A stretch of 64,000 nucleotides of DNA from Streptomyces hygroscopicus subsp. hygroscopicus (lineage in GTDB: Bacteria > Actinomycetota > Actinomycetes > Streptomycetales > Streptomycetaceae), in contig NZ_BBOX01000138.1 of the NCBI RefSeq assembly GCF_001553455.1, forward strand, positions 1 through 64,000, read 5' to 3'. The stretch's first letter is position 1, and every line of letters starts with the position of its first letter. The notes beneath the pieces are model-generated. The model did not search any database and was not told the DNA's origin. It saw nothing but the letters and a program-made list of their open reading frames with translations. The translations under genes were made by a program, and so were the position numbers. Below, one piece after another: positions 54,566 to 63,332 of the stretch.

Positions 54566-55444
54566 GTGACTACCAGCGAGGCCGCTGTACGGGAGCGCCT
54601 GACCAGGGCGCTCCAGGAGCGTGACGAGGAGATCGCCGATCGCTGGGTCGAGCTGCAGATGGAGCAGGCCCTGCTCGACACCGACATCGGCGAGGCCGAG
54701 CTCCGCGAGGAGGCCGACGCGTTGATCAAGGCGCTGGTCCCGGGGCTGCAGAGCGGCGTGCCGGTGGACCGGGTGGTGACCTCCACTCCGGTCCTGTACG
54801 AGGCCGTGGTCGGGCTGTCCTTGCGGCGGGCGCGGGCCGGGGCCACGCCGACGGCCACCTCGCTCGCGGTGCTCGCGCTCAAGGAGGCCCTGTTGCGGGC
54901 GGTGCAGCGGGACACCCGTGACGCCGAGGAGCTGTTCGCCTCGGCGGTCTTCATGAACCGGCTGCTCGACGTGGCCGGGGCGCTGTCCTTCGAGACGTAT
55001 GTGGAGGGCCGGGAGGAGATCATCCGCCGGCAGAGCCAGCAGCTGATGGAGCTGTCGACGCCGGTGGTGCGGCTGTGGCGCCAAGTGCTGGCCGTTCCGC
55101 TGATCGGCACCCTGGACACGGCCCGGACCCAGGTGGTCATGGAGAACCTCCTCCAGGCCATCCAGGACCATGAGGCGCTGGTCGCGATCGTCGACATCAC
55201 GGGTGTGCCGACGGTGGACACCGCCGTCGCCCAGCACCTGATGCAGACCGTCAACGCGGTCCGGCTGATGGGCGCGGACTGTGTCATCAGCGGGGTCCGG
55301 CCCTCGATCGCCCAGACCATCGCCCAGCTCGGCATCGATCTGTCCACCATTTTGACCCGCGCGACCCTGGCGGACGCGCTGGCCGCCGCGATCAAACTGA
55401 TCGACGGGCCCGGCCCCGACGGTGACGAAGGAGACGGCCGGTGA
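54566..55444 (+). CDS. RsbR-type stressosome protein (N-terminal sensor plus STAS)
   Basis: A 292-aa protein. The N-terminal part (ALQERDEEIADRWVELQMEQ, FMNRLLDVAGALSFETYVEG) is an all-helical sensor like RsbR_N. A linker REEIIRRQSQQLMELSTPVV leads to the STAS domain: VPLIGTLDTARTQVVMENLL, VDITGVPTVDTAVAQHLMQT with the phosphorylatable Thr, GADCVISGVRPSIAQTIAQL, GIDLSTILTRATLADAL. These match RsbR closely. GTG at 54566 has AAAGGGA upstream; an in-frame extension to 54401 is not needed. Its stop overlaps the next gene's GTG. Confidence 0.9.
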   Translation: MTTSEAAVRERLTRALQERDEEIADRWVELQMEQALLDTDIGEAELREEADALIKALVPGLQSGVPVDRVVTSTPVLYEAVVGLSLRRARAGATPTATSLAVLALKEALLRAVQRDTRDAEELFASAVFMNRLLDVAGALSFETYVEGREEIIRRQSQQLMELSTPVVRLWRQVLAVPLIGTLDTARTQVVMENLLQAIQDHEALVAIVDITGVPTVDTAVAQHLMQTVNAVRLMGADCVISGVRPSIAQTIAQLGIDLSTILTRATLADALAAAIKLIDGPGPDGDEGDGR

Positions 55445-55851
55445 CCGGTCAGCCCCAGCCCGGAGTTCCGATTCTGCGACTGGGCGATGTCCTGGTCACC
55501 GGCCTGCTCAATGAGCTCGACGACCGGACCGCCGTCGCCTTCACCGAGGAGCTGACCGAGCGGATCTCGGCCGAGGGCGCCCGCGGTGTGCTCATCGACA
55601 TCTCCCGGCTGGAGATCATCGACTCCTTCGTGGCCCGGACGCTGATGGAACTGACCACGGTCGCCCGGCTGCTCGGGGCCCGGGTGATCGTGGCCGGGAT
55701 GCGACCGCCAGTGGCGATCACCCTGGTCGAGCTGGGGATCGAACTGGTCGGTGTGGAGACCGCACTCAATCCGGAGCAGGGCTTGGCCGCGCTGGGGTGG
55801 CGGCAGGCCCCGCAGCCTCCGGAAGGGGCCCGACGTGGCACTGCCAGGTGA
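55441..55851 (+). CDS. RsbS-type STAS domain protein
   Basis: A 136-aa single-domain STAS protein: VPILRLGDVLVTGLLNELDD, VLIDISRLEIIDSFVARTLM with the Ser at the RsbS phosphorylation position, ARVIVAGMRPPVAITLVELG. It is expected to form the stressosome core with RsbR and to hold RsbT until phosphorylated. It overlaps both neighbours (4 nt and 17 nt). Confidence 0.9.
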   Translation: MTGQPQPGVPILRLGDVLVTGLLNELDDRTAVAFTEELTERISAEGARGVLIDISRLEIIDSFVARTLMELTTVARLLGARVIVAGMRPPVAITLVELGIELVGVETALNPEQGLAALGWRQAPQPPEGARRGTAR

Positions 55852-56314
55852 ATCCATTCTCGCTTCCCGCGGCACCAAGGTGTCCGCGCGGGCACAGAGC
55901 CGGCGCCCGCCCGCGCCGGCCACGTATCCGGTGCGCACGGAGGAGGACCTGCTGACGGTCCGCCACGCGGTGCGCGCGGCCACCGTCGAGGTGGGCTTCG
56001 GCCTGGTGGACCAGACCCGCGTGGTCACGGCCGCCAGCGAGCTGGCCCGGAACGCGTACGTCCACGGCGGCGGTGGCACGGTCACCCTGGAGTATCCGCA
56101 CGAGCCCTCCGGACGGCGGGGGCTGCGGCTGATCGTCAAGGACGACGGCCCGGGCATCGCGGACCTCGACGCGGCGCTGACCGACGGCTTCACCACCGGC
56201 ACGGGCCTGGGCCACGGTCTGGGCGGCGCCCGGCGGCTGATGGACGAGTTCACGGTGCGCACCGGCCGCGGCGAGGGCACCGTGGTGGTCGCCACGCGCT
56301 GGACGGTGCGGTGA
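55835..56314 (+). CDS. RsbT-type serine/threonine kinase (HATPase)
   Basis: A 159-aa GHKL kinase. The N box is ASELARNAYVHGGGGTVTLE; the ATP-lid region is VKDDGPGIADLDAALTDGFT then GTGLGHGLGGARRLMDEFTV. It should phosphorylate the RsbR/RsbS STAS domains and, when released, activate a downstream phosphatase. GTG at 55835 with GGAAGGGG before it places the start inside rsbS. Confidence 0.88.
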   Translation: MALPGESILASRGTKVSARAQSRRPPAPATYPVRTEEDLLTVRHAVRAATVEVGFGLVDQTRVVTAASELARNAYVHGGGGTVTLEYPHEPSGRRGLRLIVKDDGPGIADLDAALTDGFTTGTGLGHGLGGARRLMDEFTVRTGRGEGTVVVATRWTVR

Positions 56315-57330
56315 GCCACCCGTTCACGGCGCCCACCGCCCAGGTGCGCGTCGACCACCACAGCGCCGTGCACCTGGCCGCCGAGACGGCGCGCGAGGTG
56401 GCCCGGGGCTGCGAACTGCCCGGTGCGCTGCCCGACCAGGCGGCGGTGATCGCCTCCGAGCTGGCGACCAATCTGAACAAGCACGCCAGCGACGGCACGC
56501 TGTACGTCCAGCCGCTGCCGCTGGGCCACGGGGTGGAGATCCTCGCCGCCGACCGCGGCCCCGGGATGCAGGACCCCGAGCGCTGTCTGGCCGACGGCTA
56601 CACCACCACCGGAACGCTGGGGGTGGGGCTCGGCGCCGTCAGCAGGATGGCGACCCACTTCACCCTCCGCAGCGCCGACGGCCCCGAGCCGGGCACCTGG
56701 GTGTGCGCCCGGCTCGCCCCGCCGGGTGAGCGGCGGCCCGAGTGGCAGGGGGTGGGCTCGGTGTGCCTGCCCGCCGAGGGGGAGGAGGAGTGCGGTGACG
56801 CCCGCGCGATCGTCGACACGGACTCCGGCCGTACCGCGGTCGTCCTCGACGGCCTCGGCCACGGCCGGCTCGCCGCCGAGGCGGCCCAGGCGGCCCTGCG
56901 GACCTTCCACGCCGAACCGGACCGGCCGCTGCCGGAGGTGCTCGCCCGGATGAACCGGGCGCTGCGGCACACCCGCGGGGCCGCCGTGGGGCTGCTGCGG
57001 CTGCACCCGGACCGCGCCGACTACTGCGGTATCGGCAACATCCGCGCCCTGGCCCTGAGCCCCGGGGGCGTGTCGCACCGGCTGACCGGGCAGCCCGGGG
57101 TCGTCGGCTGGGGCATGCCCACCCCGCGCGTGCACGGCTTTCCGCTGCCCCAGGGGGCCACGGCGGTGCTGCACAGCGACGGTGTCGACGCACGCTGGGC
57201 GCTCGACCCGCCCCCCTTCGTGCTCCGTCTGCCGCCGCCCCTGCTGTCCGCCGCACTCGCCCATGGCCATCGCCGCGTCCGCGACGACGCCACGGTTCTC
57301 GCGGCCAGGTCACCCTTAAGGCTTCCATGA
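56311..57330 (+). CDS. fused HATPase / PP2C-like phosphatase (RsbX/SpoIIE-like)
   Basis: A 339-aa two-domain protein. Residues about 15-130 are a second GHKL ATPase (VIASELATNLNKHASDGTLY, ADRGPGMQDP, GTLGVGLGAVSRMATHFTL). Residues about 150-335 are a PP2C/SpoIIE phosphatase with metal-binding Asp motifs: TAVVLDGLGHGRLAAEAAQ, AVLHSDGVDARW, and RRVRDDATVLAA. Such proteins feed back on stressosome phosphorylation. GTG start overlapping rsbT by 4 nt. Confidence 0.85.
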   Translation: MSHPFTAPTAQVRVDHHSAVHLAAETAREVARGCELPGALPDQAAVIASELATNLNKHASDGTLYVQPLPLGHGVEILAADRGPGMQDPERCLADGYTTTGTLGVGLGAVSRMATHFTLRSADGPEPGTWVCARLAPPGERRPEWQGVGSVCLPAEGEEECGDARAIVDTDSGRTAVVLDGLGHGRLAAEAAQAALRTFHAEPDRPLPEVLARMNRALRHTRGAAVGLLRLHPDRADYCGIGNIRALALSPGGVSHRLTGQPGVVGWGMPTPRVHGFPLPQGATAVLHSDGVDARWALDPPPFVLRLPPPLLSAALAHGHRRVRDDATVLAARSPLRLP

Positions 57331-58598
57331 CGACCAGGACCCTCACCTGCGCCACGACGGCCGGGCTCACCCGGGCCGTCCGGGCGCTGGCCCGGGAGCA
57401 CGCCCTGGACCCGGCGGTCCGGGGACGCCTCGTGCTGTCCGCCGCCGAGGCCGCCGGGGCGGCGCTGCGCGCCGGGCGGGAAACCGCCCTGGAGTGGACG
57501 TACGACCCGGATGAGGGTGTGCTCACGGTGGTGCTGCGGACGCCGCCCGGCGTGACGGGCCCGGTGGCCGCGGCGGACCTTCCGATGGCCGCCGACGCGG
57601 TGACCGGGGAGGAGGTGGTGTGGCGCCTCCCGGCGTCCCCACCGCCCCCCGGCTCCGCCGCGCCCGGGGCGGACGCCGGGGAGAACGCCGGGCAGGACGC
57701 GGGGCAGGACGCCGGGCAGGACTTCGACGAGGCCGCCCTCGCCGCGGAGGAGCTGCGGGCCGTGGTGGCCGCCGCCGACGCGCTCACCGCCGAGCACCGC
57801 CGTCTGAAGGACGAACTCGCCGAGACCAACAGCGGAGTGCTCGCGCTCTACGTCCAACTGGACGAGCGGGACGAGCAGTTGCGCACCGCGTACGGCCAGA
57901 CCCTGCGGGAGCTGGAGGACGCGCTGCGCCCGCCGCCCATCAAGGCCGACGGGCTCGAACTCGCCGTGCACTACGAGCCGGCCGGCACCGACGCGCCCAC
58001 CGGCGGGGACCTCTACGACTGGTTCGTGCTGCCCGACGGCACCGTCCACATCACCATCGTGGACGCGCTGGGCCATGGGGTGACCAGTACGCGCAGCGCG
58101 CTCAACGTCACCCACGCGGTGCGCACCCTGGCCCTGGAGGGGCACCGTCTCCAGTCGATCGTGGGCCGCACCGACGAGATCCTGCGCCCCTTCGACCGGT
58201 CCGTGATGGCCACCGTGCTGCTCGCCCGGATCGATCCGGCCACCGGTGAGCTGTGGCTGGCCAATGGGAGCCATCCGCCCGCGCTGCTGCTGCGCCGGGA
58301 CGGGACGGCCCGGTATCTGGAGGCCCGGGGGCGGGGTATCGGCTTCCCGCTGCCCGGGAGCGAGACGCCGCTGACCGAGCGGCTGGCCCCCGGGGACCTC
58401 CTCCTGCTCTACACCGACGGTCTCACCGAGAGCCGCCGGGACCCGATCGAGGGGGAGAAGCGCCTGATCGAGGCCGCGCACAAACATCTGCAGAGCCCGA
58501 CGGAGGAGGTCCCCGGCGCCATCGCGGAGGACATGCACACGGTGATCCTGCATCCGGATGACACCCTCGCGCTGGCGGTGCGGTTCACCGGCCAGTGA
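57327..58598 (+). CDS. PP2C/SpoIIE family phosphatase (RsbU-like)
   Basis: A 423-aa protein. The N-terminal ~100 residues resemble a degenerate HATPase lacking N-box residues; a Gly/Asp/Gln tract with three (A)GQD units follows (about 117-131), then a coiled-coil (LTAEHRRLKDELAETNSGVL). The phosphatase domain carries all metal motifs: GGDLYDWFVLPDG, VDALGHGVTST, LYTDGLTES, DDTLALAV. By analogy with RsbU it would dephosphorylate an anti-sigma antagonist, leading to sigma-factor release. ATGA overlap with the previous gene. No sigma factor lies adjacent. Confidence 0.88.
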   Translation: MTTRTLTCATTAGLTRAVRALAREHALDPAVRGRLVLSAAEAAGAALRAGRETALEWTYDPDEGVLTVVLRTPPGVTGPVAAADLPMAADAVTGEEVVWRLPASPPPPGSAAPGADAGENAGQDAGQDAGQDFDEAALAAEELRAVVAAADALTAEHRRLKDELAETNSGVLALYVQLDERDEQLRTAYGQTLRELEDALRPPPIKADGLELAVHYEPAGTDAPTGGDLYDWFVLPDGTVHITIVDALGHGVTSTRSALNVTHAVRTLALEGHRLQSIVGRTDEILRPFDRSVMATVLLARIDPATGELWLANGSHPPALLLRRDGTARYLEARGRGIGFPLPGSETPLTERLAPGDLLLLYTDGLTESRRDPIEGEKRLIEAAHKHLQSPTEEVPGAIAEDMHTVILHPDDTLALAVRFTGQ

Positions 58599-58735
58599 GG
58601 CGGGCCGGTGCCCGGGGACGGCGGCGGTCCCGATGGCCCCGGCCGATGGTCCGGGCCGGGACCACCGGTCCCATCGGAGCCCGGACCACCGAGCGGGGTC
58701 AGGGACCCGGTCAGTGGCCCGGGGCAGCGGTCTGA

Positions 58736-59263
58736 TCAGTGATCGGCGGCCGGGCCGAGGCGCTGCCGCGGGATACGGCCCTGCTGACCCTCCCGCCGCG
58801 GCGGGACCAGGCGCGGGAGCGGGCGCTGGTCATGCGGCTGCGCCCGGACCAGCTGCTCGAACAGCGGCCGCGCCGCGACCAGCGCCTCCCGCATCCGCTC
58901 GGTGTCGGTCCCGCCCTGGTCGACCCGCGCCGCCATGGCGTGCAGCCGGCGGTAGCCGTCGGTCTCGTCGGGATGACGGACGGACAGCGCGTCCATCCGT
59001 TTCTCGTCGGACTCGGCCGGATAGCCGCGGTCGACGGCCAACGCGCCCAGCAGCCGGTCGGCTTCGCGCAGCGCCCATCCGGGGGAGTCCACGAACCGCT
59101 CCTGCAGGCCCGCCCACCGTGCCGCGTACTGCTCCCTGGCTTCGGGAGGCAGGCTCCGGACCGGCAGATCGCCGCGGCGGCCCTGCCGCACGGAGGGGGC
59201 GATCACAAGGCCCGCCATGGCGGCCAGGGCCGCCAGCAGGATGATGAGCGTGACTGTTGACAT
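58736..59263 (-). CDS. small membrane-anchored protein of unknown function
   Basis: A 175-aa protein with one N-terminal membrane segment (VTLIILLAALAAMAGLVIAP). The soluble part has the pattern EAREQYAARWAGLQERFVDS, LREADRLLGALAVDRGYPAE, SVRHPDETDGYRRLHAMAAR, MREALVAARPLFEQLV, which recurs in small secreted or membrane proteins of Streptomyces; no function is established. ATG at 59263. It is antisense to, and convergent with, the stressosome operon. Confidence 0.75.
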   Translation of the reverse strand: MSTVTLIILLAALAAMAGLVIAPSVRQGRRGDLPVRSLPPEAREQYAARWAGLQERFVDSPGWALREADRLLGALAVDRGYPAESDEKRMDALSVRHPDETDGYRRLHAMAARVDQGGTDTERMREALVAARPLFEQLVRAQPHDQRPLPRLVPPRREGQQGRIPRQRLGPAADH

Positions 59264-59362
59264 CGTGGTGCCTTCCGCAGAGATTTCCCTCGCTCGAGGC
59301 TGATATCACCGAGTGTTACCGGTGAACTCCGCGGCAAACACCGCACGGATCGACCAAGGCCC

Positions 59363-61465
59363 TCAATTCCCCGTGGTGGAGGAGGTGATGATGAGGTCAC
59401 CGGTGCGGGTGAGGTGAGGGCGGACACCGTGGGTGACCGGGAACAGATCGGTTTTGTCGCGGTCCACGATGTCGCCGACCACGCGGCCGATCCGGATCGG
59501 GCTGTCGGTCGCGGCCGACTTATGGAGCGTCAGGGTCCAGCCCGCGGTGCCCTCGTCGTCCGTACGGGCCTCCTGGATCCGCTGGTACGGGACGGTGAAG
59601 CGGAACCGGCCGCCGTCCAGCGCCGTGACCCCGGTGAGGAAGGTGCCGGCCGGGCCCCGGGACGGGGTGGCCACCGCGACCGGGGCGGCGCCGGGCCCGA
59701 AGCGCGCCCCGTGCAGGGTGCCCTCGACGACGATCCCCTCCGCGTCGGGGCGGATCACCCGGGCATCGGCGTGGGCCGGACGCCGCCAGGTGCGCAGCGC
59801 GAGATAGCCGTCGACGGTGCGGTAGGGGATCCACCAGGTGAACGGGGAGCCGGGCAGCGGCTCCAGGCCGAGCAGCCCGCGCCCCTCGGCGTAGCGGCAC
59901 ACCACCCGGCGGCGGGCGCCGTCGGCGGGGCGGACCACATGCAGATCCCAGCGGCCCTCGGCGAGGTCGAGCGCCGTGCGGTCCAGGGTGCCCGTCCAGG
60001 GCGCGGACGGATCGGCGCCGGCCGGGGGCAGCAGCGGAACGCGGAAGGGGGCCTCGTCGCTCTTCCGGCGGGTGACGGTCAGCTCCAGCTCGCCGCCCTG
60101 CACCTCGGAGGGTTCCACCAGCACCGACAGATCGCCCCCGGCGGTGACCCGGCAGGACGCCACGGGCCGCAGCGGCTTGCGGACCAGCTGTTTGACCGCG
60201 CCCTTGAGGGTGGACGTCAGCGGTGTCCCGGCCGCCCGGCCCCGCATCGCCGGCACCACCCGGCGCCGGTGGGCCGGGGCGGCGGTGCCGCGGGCGGTGC
60301 GGAGTTCCTCGATGAGCCGCTCGTACGCGGCCGCCACCCGCTCCGGTGCGTACCGCCGCGCCGCGCCGCGGGCCGCCTCGCCCATCGACCGGCGCAGTTC
60401 CTCGTCCTCGATCAGGGTCAGCAGCCCCTTGGCGATGCCGTCGGCGTCGCCGACCGGCACCAGCAGGCCGTCCCGCCCATCGGTGATGATCTCGCCGGGC
60501 CCGTGCGGGCAGTCGGTGGCGACCACGGGCACCCCGCAGTGCATCGCCTCGACGATCGTCATACCGAAGGACTCCTCGCGGGAGGTGACGGCGGCGATCG
60601 AGCCCTTGGCCCACTCGGTCTCGATGGGGGAGTAGGCGCCCATGAGGGTGATGGCGTCGGCCAGTCCGAGCTCGTCGATCTGGCGGCGCAGCGCCGGGAG
60701 CTGGGGGCCGCGGCCGTAGATGCGCAGGTGCCAGTCGGGGTGTTTGGCGGCGACCGTCGCCCAGGCGGCCACCAGCAGGTCGTACCGCTTGACGGGGATG
60801 AGCCGGCCCGCGGCCACGACGAGTTTGGTGCGGCCGTCGGAGGGCTCGATCCCGGTGGCGGGCACCGCGTTGGGCAGGGCGGTCAGCCGGGTGGTGACGC
60901 CGGGCAGGTGGGCCCGGTGGGTGGCCGCGTCGGCCTCGGAGACGGAGGTGTACGCGTCGAGGTGGGGTATGGCGGCGTCGCAGGCGGCGCGGATCTCGGC
61001 GCGGTGGGTTCCGTGGAGGCGGTGCTCCTGGCCGATCAGCAGATAGCGGTCGGCCCGGCCGAGCGCGGCGAGGTAGACGACCAGCCCGGGGCGGGTGGCG
61101 ATGACGACATCGGCGTCGGTGTGCCGGAGGTGGTCGGCGACGCGTTCGTCGGTGAGGGCGTTGAAGTTGGTGGTGCCCCTGGCCTCGGCGGCGGGGACAT
61201 GGGCGCTGGGCCGGGTCAGCAGCGGATGGCCGAGGTCGCCGCCCCGGGCGCGGGTGGCGTCGGCGGTGCCCTCGTGCGGGCGCAGGTCGATCAGGGGCCT
61301 GAGCCGCACGGCGGGGTGGAGGGGGAGGTTGGGGGTGTCGATGGTGCGGATCAGGGAGACGATCTCCACGGTGTGGCGGGCGGCGAGCGCCCCGGCCACG
61401 TTGAAGGTCGACCGGATCGTGCCACCGATGCCATAGGCGTTGTGGAGCAGGAAAGAAATCTTCAC
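59363..61465 (-). CDS. GT4-family glycosyltransferase with extra C-terminal beta-rich half
   Basis: A 700-aa protein. MKISFLLHNAYGIGGTIRST opens a GT-B fold. The nucleotide-sugar binding half has KLVVAAGRLIPVKRYDLLVA, LRIYGRGPQLPALRRQIDEL and the EX7E motif in REESFGMTIVEAMHCGVPVV, then GRDGLLVPVGDADGIAKGLL. After about residue 390 come ~310 residues with repeated short beta-strand patterns (LSVLVEPSEVQGGELELTVT, WDLHVVRP, IVVEGTLHGARFGPG, GTAGWTLTLHKSAAT), unlike a plain GT4 enzyme and resembling wall-polymer GTs with accessory beta domains. The start at 61465 (GTG) excludes an Arg-rich upstream frame. Confidence 0.85.
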   Translation of the reverse strand: MKISFLLHNAYGIGGTIRSTFNVAGALAARHTVEIVSLIRTIDTPNLPLHPAVRLRPLIDLRPHEGTADATRARGGDLGHPLLTRPSAHVPAAEARGTTNFNALTDERVADHLRHTDADVVIATRPGLVVYLAALGRADRYLLIGQEHRLHGTHRAEIRAACDAAIPHLDAYTSVSEADAATHRAHLPGVTTRLTALPNAVPATGIEPSDGRTKLVVAAGRLIPVKRYDLLVAAWATVAAKHPDWHLRIYGRGPQLPALRRQIDELGLADAITLMGAYSPIETEWAKGSIAAVTSREESFGMTIVEAMHCGVPVVATDCPHGPGEIITDGRDGLLVPVGDADGIAKGLLTLIEDEELRRSMGEAARGAARRYAPERVAAAYERLIEELRTARGTAAPAHRRRVVPAMRGRAAGTPLTSTLKGAVKQLVRKPLRPVASCRVTAGGDLSVLVEPSEVQGGELELTVTRRKSDEAPFRVPLLPPAGADPSAPWTGTLDRTALDLAEGRWDLHVVRPADGARRRVVCRYAEGRGLLGLEPLPGSPFTWWIPYRTVDGYLALRTWRRPAHADARVIRPDAEGIVVEGTLHGARFGPGAAPVAVATPSRGPAGTFLTGVTALDGGRFRFTVPYQRIQEARTDDEGTAGWTLTLHKSAATDSPIRIGRVVGDIVDRDKTDLFPVTHGVRPHLTRTGDLIITSSTTGN

Positions 61466-61771
61466 GGTGATGTACGCGCAGCGGGCCTGAGCTGCCGCGC
61501 GTGCCCTCCCCTCCGAGGCCGCGCTGTGTTTCTGGTTCCGAACCAGGCTGCATTGGGCCGGTATGGGGCCGGTGTGATGCCGGTGTGGAGCCAGTAAGGA
61601 CCGATCGGTCGGTAAGACAGGCTGGAGCCGCGAAGGTTGCTTATGCGCGTGGTGATATGGCATCAACCACATTCGCGTAATGGAACACAACCTTCCCGGG
61701 GTTCTGGGAGTCGGCGGGGTGTCCGTGCGGTAGCTGTACGGGATCGATATTGATCGGGGGTGGACGGACCG
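61466..61771. other. intergenic region upstream of the glycosyltransferase
   Basis: About 300 bp without a supported gene. It contains GGTCGGTAAGACAG and AT-rich stretches near 61650-61690 that could carry divergent promoters; no clear -35/-10 pair was found. Confidence 0.4.
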
Positions 61772-61885
61772 ATGAACGAGTCCGGTGCGAAGCGGACCGT
61801 GGGCGCGGCCGTCGCCGTGGTGACGGCGCTGGGGCTGATGACCGGCTGCGGCACTACGGTCCGGGCGGCGCCGGGCGCACGCTGA
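61772..61885 (+). pseudogene. truncated lipoprotein gene start
   Basis: Reads MNESGAKRTVGAAVAVVTAL then GLMTGCGTTVRAAPGAR and a stop. It has a good lipoprotein signal and lipobox (LMTGC), but only 10 residues follow the Cys. In the next frame similarity-like text continues (GRTLKDLREAVTACRDRLP), so a one-base loss just before the stop is plausible. Further coding-like sequence (DGFPADDGEGGKADVEEAAA) follows after a 13-bp repeat. Confidence 0.6.
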
Positions 61886-61900
61886 AGGACCTGCGCGAGG

Positions 61901-61952
61901 CCGTGACCGCCTGCCGTGACCGCCTGCCGTGACCGTTTGCCGTGACGGCTTC
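61901..61952. repeat. 13-bp tandem repeat, four units
   Basis: CCGTGACCGCCTG at 61901, 61914, then variants at 61927 and 61940. Thirteen is not a multiple of three, so each unit shifts the frame of the lipoprotein remnant. The remaining gap to 62278 shows no supported gene. Confidence 0.85.
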
Positions 61953-62250
61953 CCGGCCGACGACGGGGAGGGCGGGAAGGCGGACGTCGAGGAGGCGGCG
62001 GCGCTCGGCGCCCCGGAGGCCGGGGACGAGGCGATGGCCTTCGGCATTGCACGGCGCGGGCGGGGAGGCGGCCGTCATCAGCTGCGCGGCGGTGCGGTCG
62101 GGGCCGCGGCCGTCGGTGTTCTCCGGGTTCTCCGGGGCGGACATCTCCGGCCCGCGATGTCCGGGATCCCGGAAGGGCTGGTGAACGCCCAGGTGGCCGC
62201 GCGGGCCACCGCCCCGCAGCGGATCCGCCCGGTGCGGCCGTCCGCCGGCC

Positions 62251-62294
62251 GGTCAGTCGGTGGCGGCCCGCCGGTCGGTCAGTCGGTGGCGGCC
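62251..62294. repeat. 18-bp direct repeat containing a stop codon
   Basis: GGTCAGTCGGTGGCGGCC occurs at 62251-62268 and 62277-62294. The second copy contains the stop codon (TCA, 62279-62281) of the next minus-strand gene. Confidence 0.93.
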
Positions 62295-63133
62295 GCCTCC
62301 GCCGACGCCTGGGCGTTTCCGCGGGCCAGGATGCGGTTGAAGGTGTAGTCGGCCACGTCACGGCCCGCCTGGAGGGTCACGGTGTCCGACGCGGTGACCG
62401 CCTTCCCCGACGTGTAGCCGGAGATCGTGAAGTAGGCGTACCGCCCGATGGCGTTCGCCGAGGTCTGGCAGGCGGTGCGGCGGCAGAAGACCGGCACGCC
62501 CCCGCCCGCGAGCGAGGCGACATTGGGCTTGTACTGGTCCTTGGCCCGCTCGGCGGCCGCCTTGCCGTCGAAGACGGCGACACCGACCGTCACCGCGACG
62601 CCGTCCCGGGAGAAGGTGGCCCGCAGCAGCTCACGGCAGCCGTTGTTCACCAGGACCGAGCCGAGCTGCCCCTGGGTGGCGGTGGCGCAGCTGGTCGTGG
62701 CGGCGGTGGACGCCTTGGCGTACGAGCGGTTGTCCTTCGCGGCGCTCTTCTCCGGGAAGAGGGTGGCCGGGCTCAGCGGCGCCTTGTCCCGCCGGGCGCT
62801 GGAGATGATGTCCAGCGGCTTCGGCGGCGCCGGCGGGGCGACGTCGGAGAAGGAGGGCTCGGCCGTGGCCGACTCGCTGGGCAGGTCCTGGGGGGAGGGC
62901 AGGCCGCCGGCCGCGTCCCCGCCGCCCTTGCCCTTGTGGCCGCTGCTGGCCACGGCGGTGGCGACGATTGCGGCGACGGCGGCGGTCGCCAGCACCCCGC
63001 CACCGATGAGGAACAGCTTGCGGCGGCGGTCGCGGGCGGCGGACTGGTCGGCGAGCGCCGCCCAGTCCGGCGTCGACTGCTGAGGCGGTTGAGATCCCCC
63101 GGGCCCGTAAGGCCCCCCTTGCCCAAAGCTCAT
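62279..63133 (-). CDS. membrane-anchored protein of unknown function upstream of rplM
   Basis: A 284-aa protein. A Gly/Pro/Gln-rich cytoplasmic start (MSFGQGGPYGPGGSQPPQQS) is followed by a basic flank and one membrane segment (about 40-62, FLIGGGVLATAAVAAIVATA), then a Ser/Pro linker and an outer domain with two likely disulfide pairs: TTSCATATQGQLGSVLVNNG, CRELLRATFSRDGVAVTVGV, VFCRRTACQTSANAIGRYAY. Known homologues sit in this same position in Streptomyces, without an assigned role. Start at 63133; MRAM nine bases upstream is an alternative. Divergent from rplM. Confidence 0.8.
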   Translation of the reverse strand: MSFGQGGPYGPGGSQPPQQSTPDWAALADQSAARDRRRKLFLIGGGVLATAAVAAIVATAVASSGHKGKGGGDAAGGLPSPQDLPSESATAEPSFSDVAPPAPPKPLDIISSARRDKAPLSPATLFPEKSAAKDNRSYAKASTAATTSCATATQGQLGSVLVNNGCRELLRATFSRDGVAVTVGVAVFDGKAAAERAKDQYKPNVASLAGGGVPVFCRRTACQTSANAIGRYAYFTISGYTSGKAVTASDTVTLQAGRDVADYTFNRILARGNAQASAEAAATD

Positions 63134-63302
63134 GGCGCGCATCTTAAACCGGCCGGGTGACGCGGGGGACCCGTCGGCGAGGGCGCTCTGCGGCGCGCGC
63201 ACCGGGCGCGAGGCGGGCGTACGGCGGTGGGGGGCGGGCGCGAGGCGGCTCCACGGCGGCGGGGGCGGGTGCGCGGACCAGCGGACCAGGCGCGGGGGCG
63301 TT

Positions 63303-63332
63303 TTGACCCGCGTAGGGGCGGGCCGGTATTCT
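63303..63332 (+). promoter_or_regulatory. promoter of rplM
   Basis: TTGACC at 63303-63308 and TATTCT at 63327-63332 with an 18-bp spacer. The ~205-nt leader to rplM (63340-63544) is gene-free; I did not identify an L13-type control structure in it. Confidence 0.6.
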
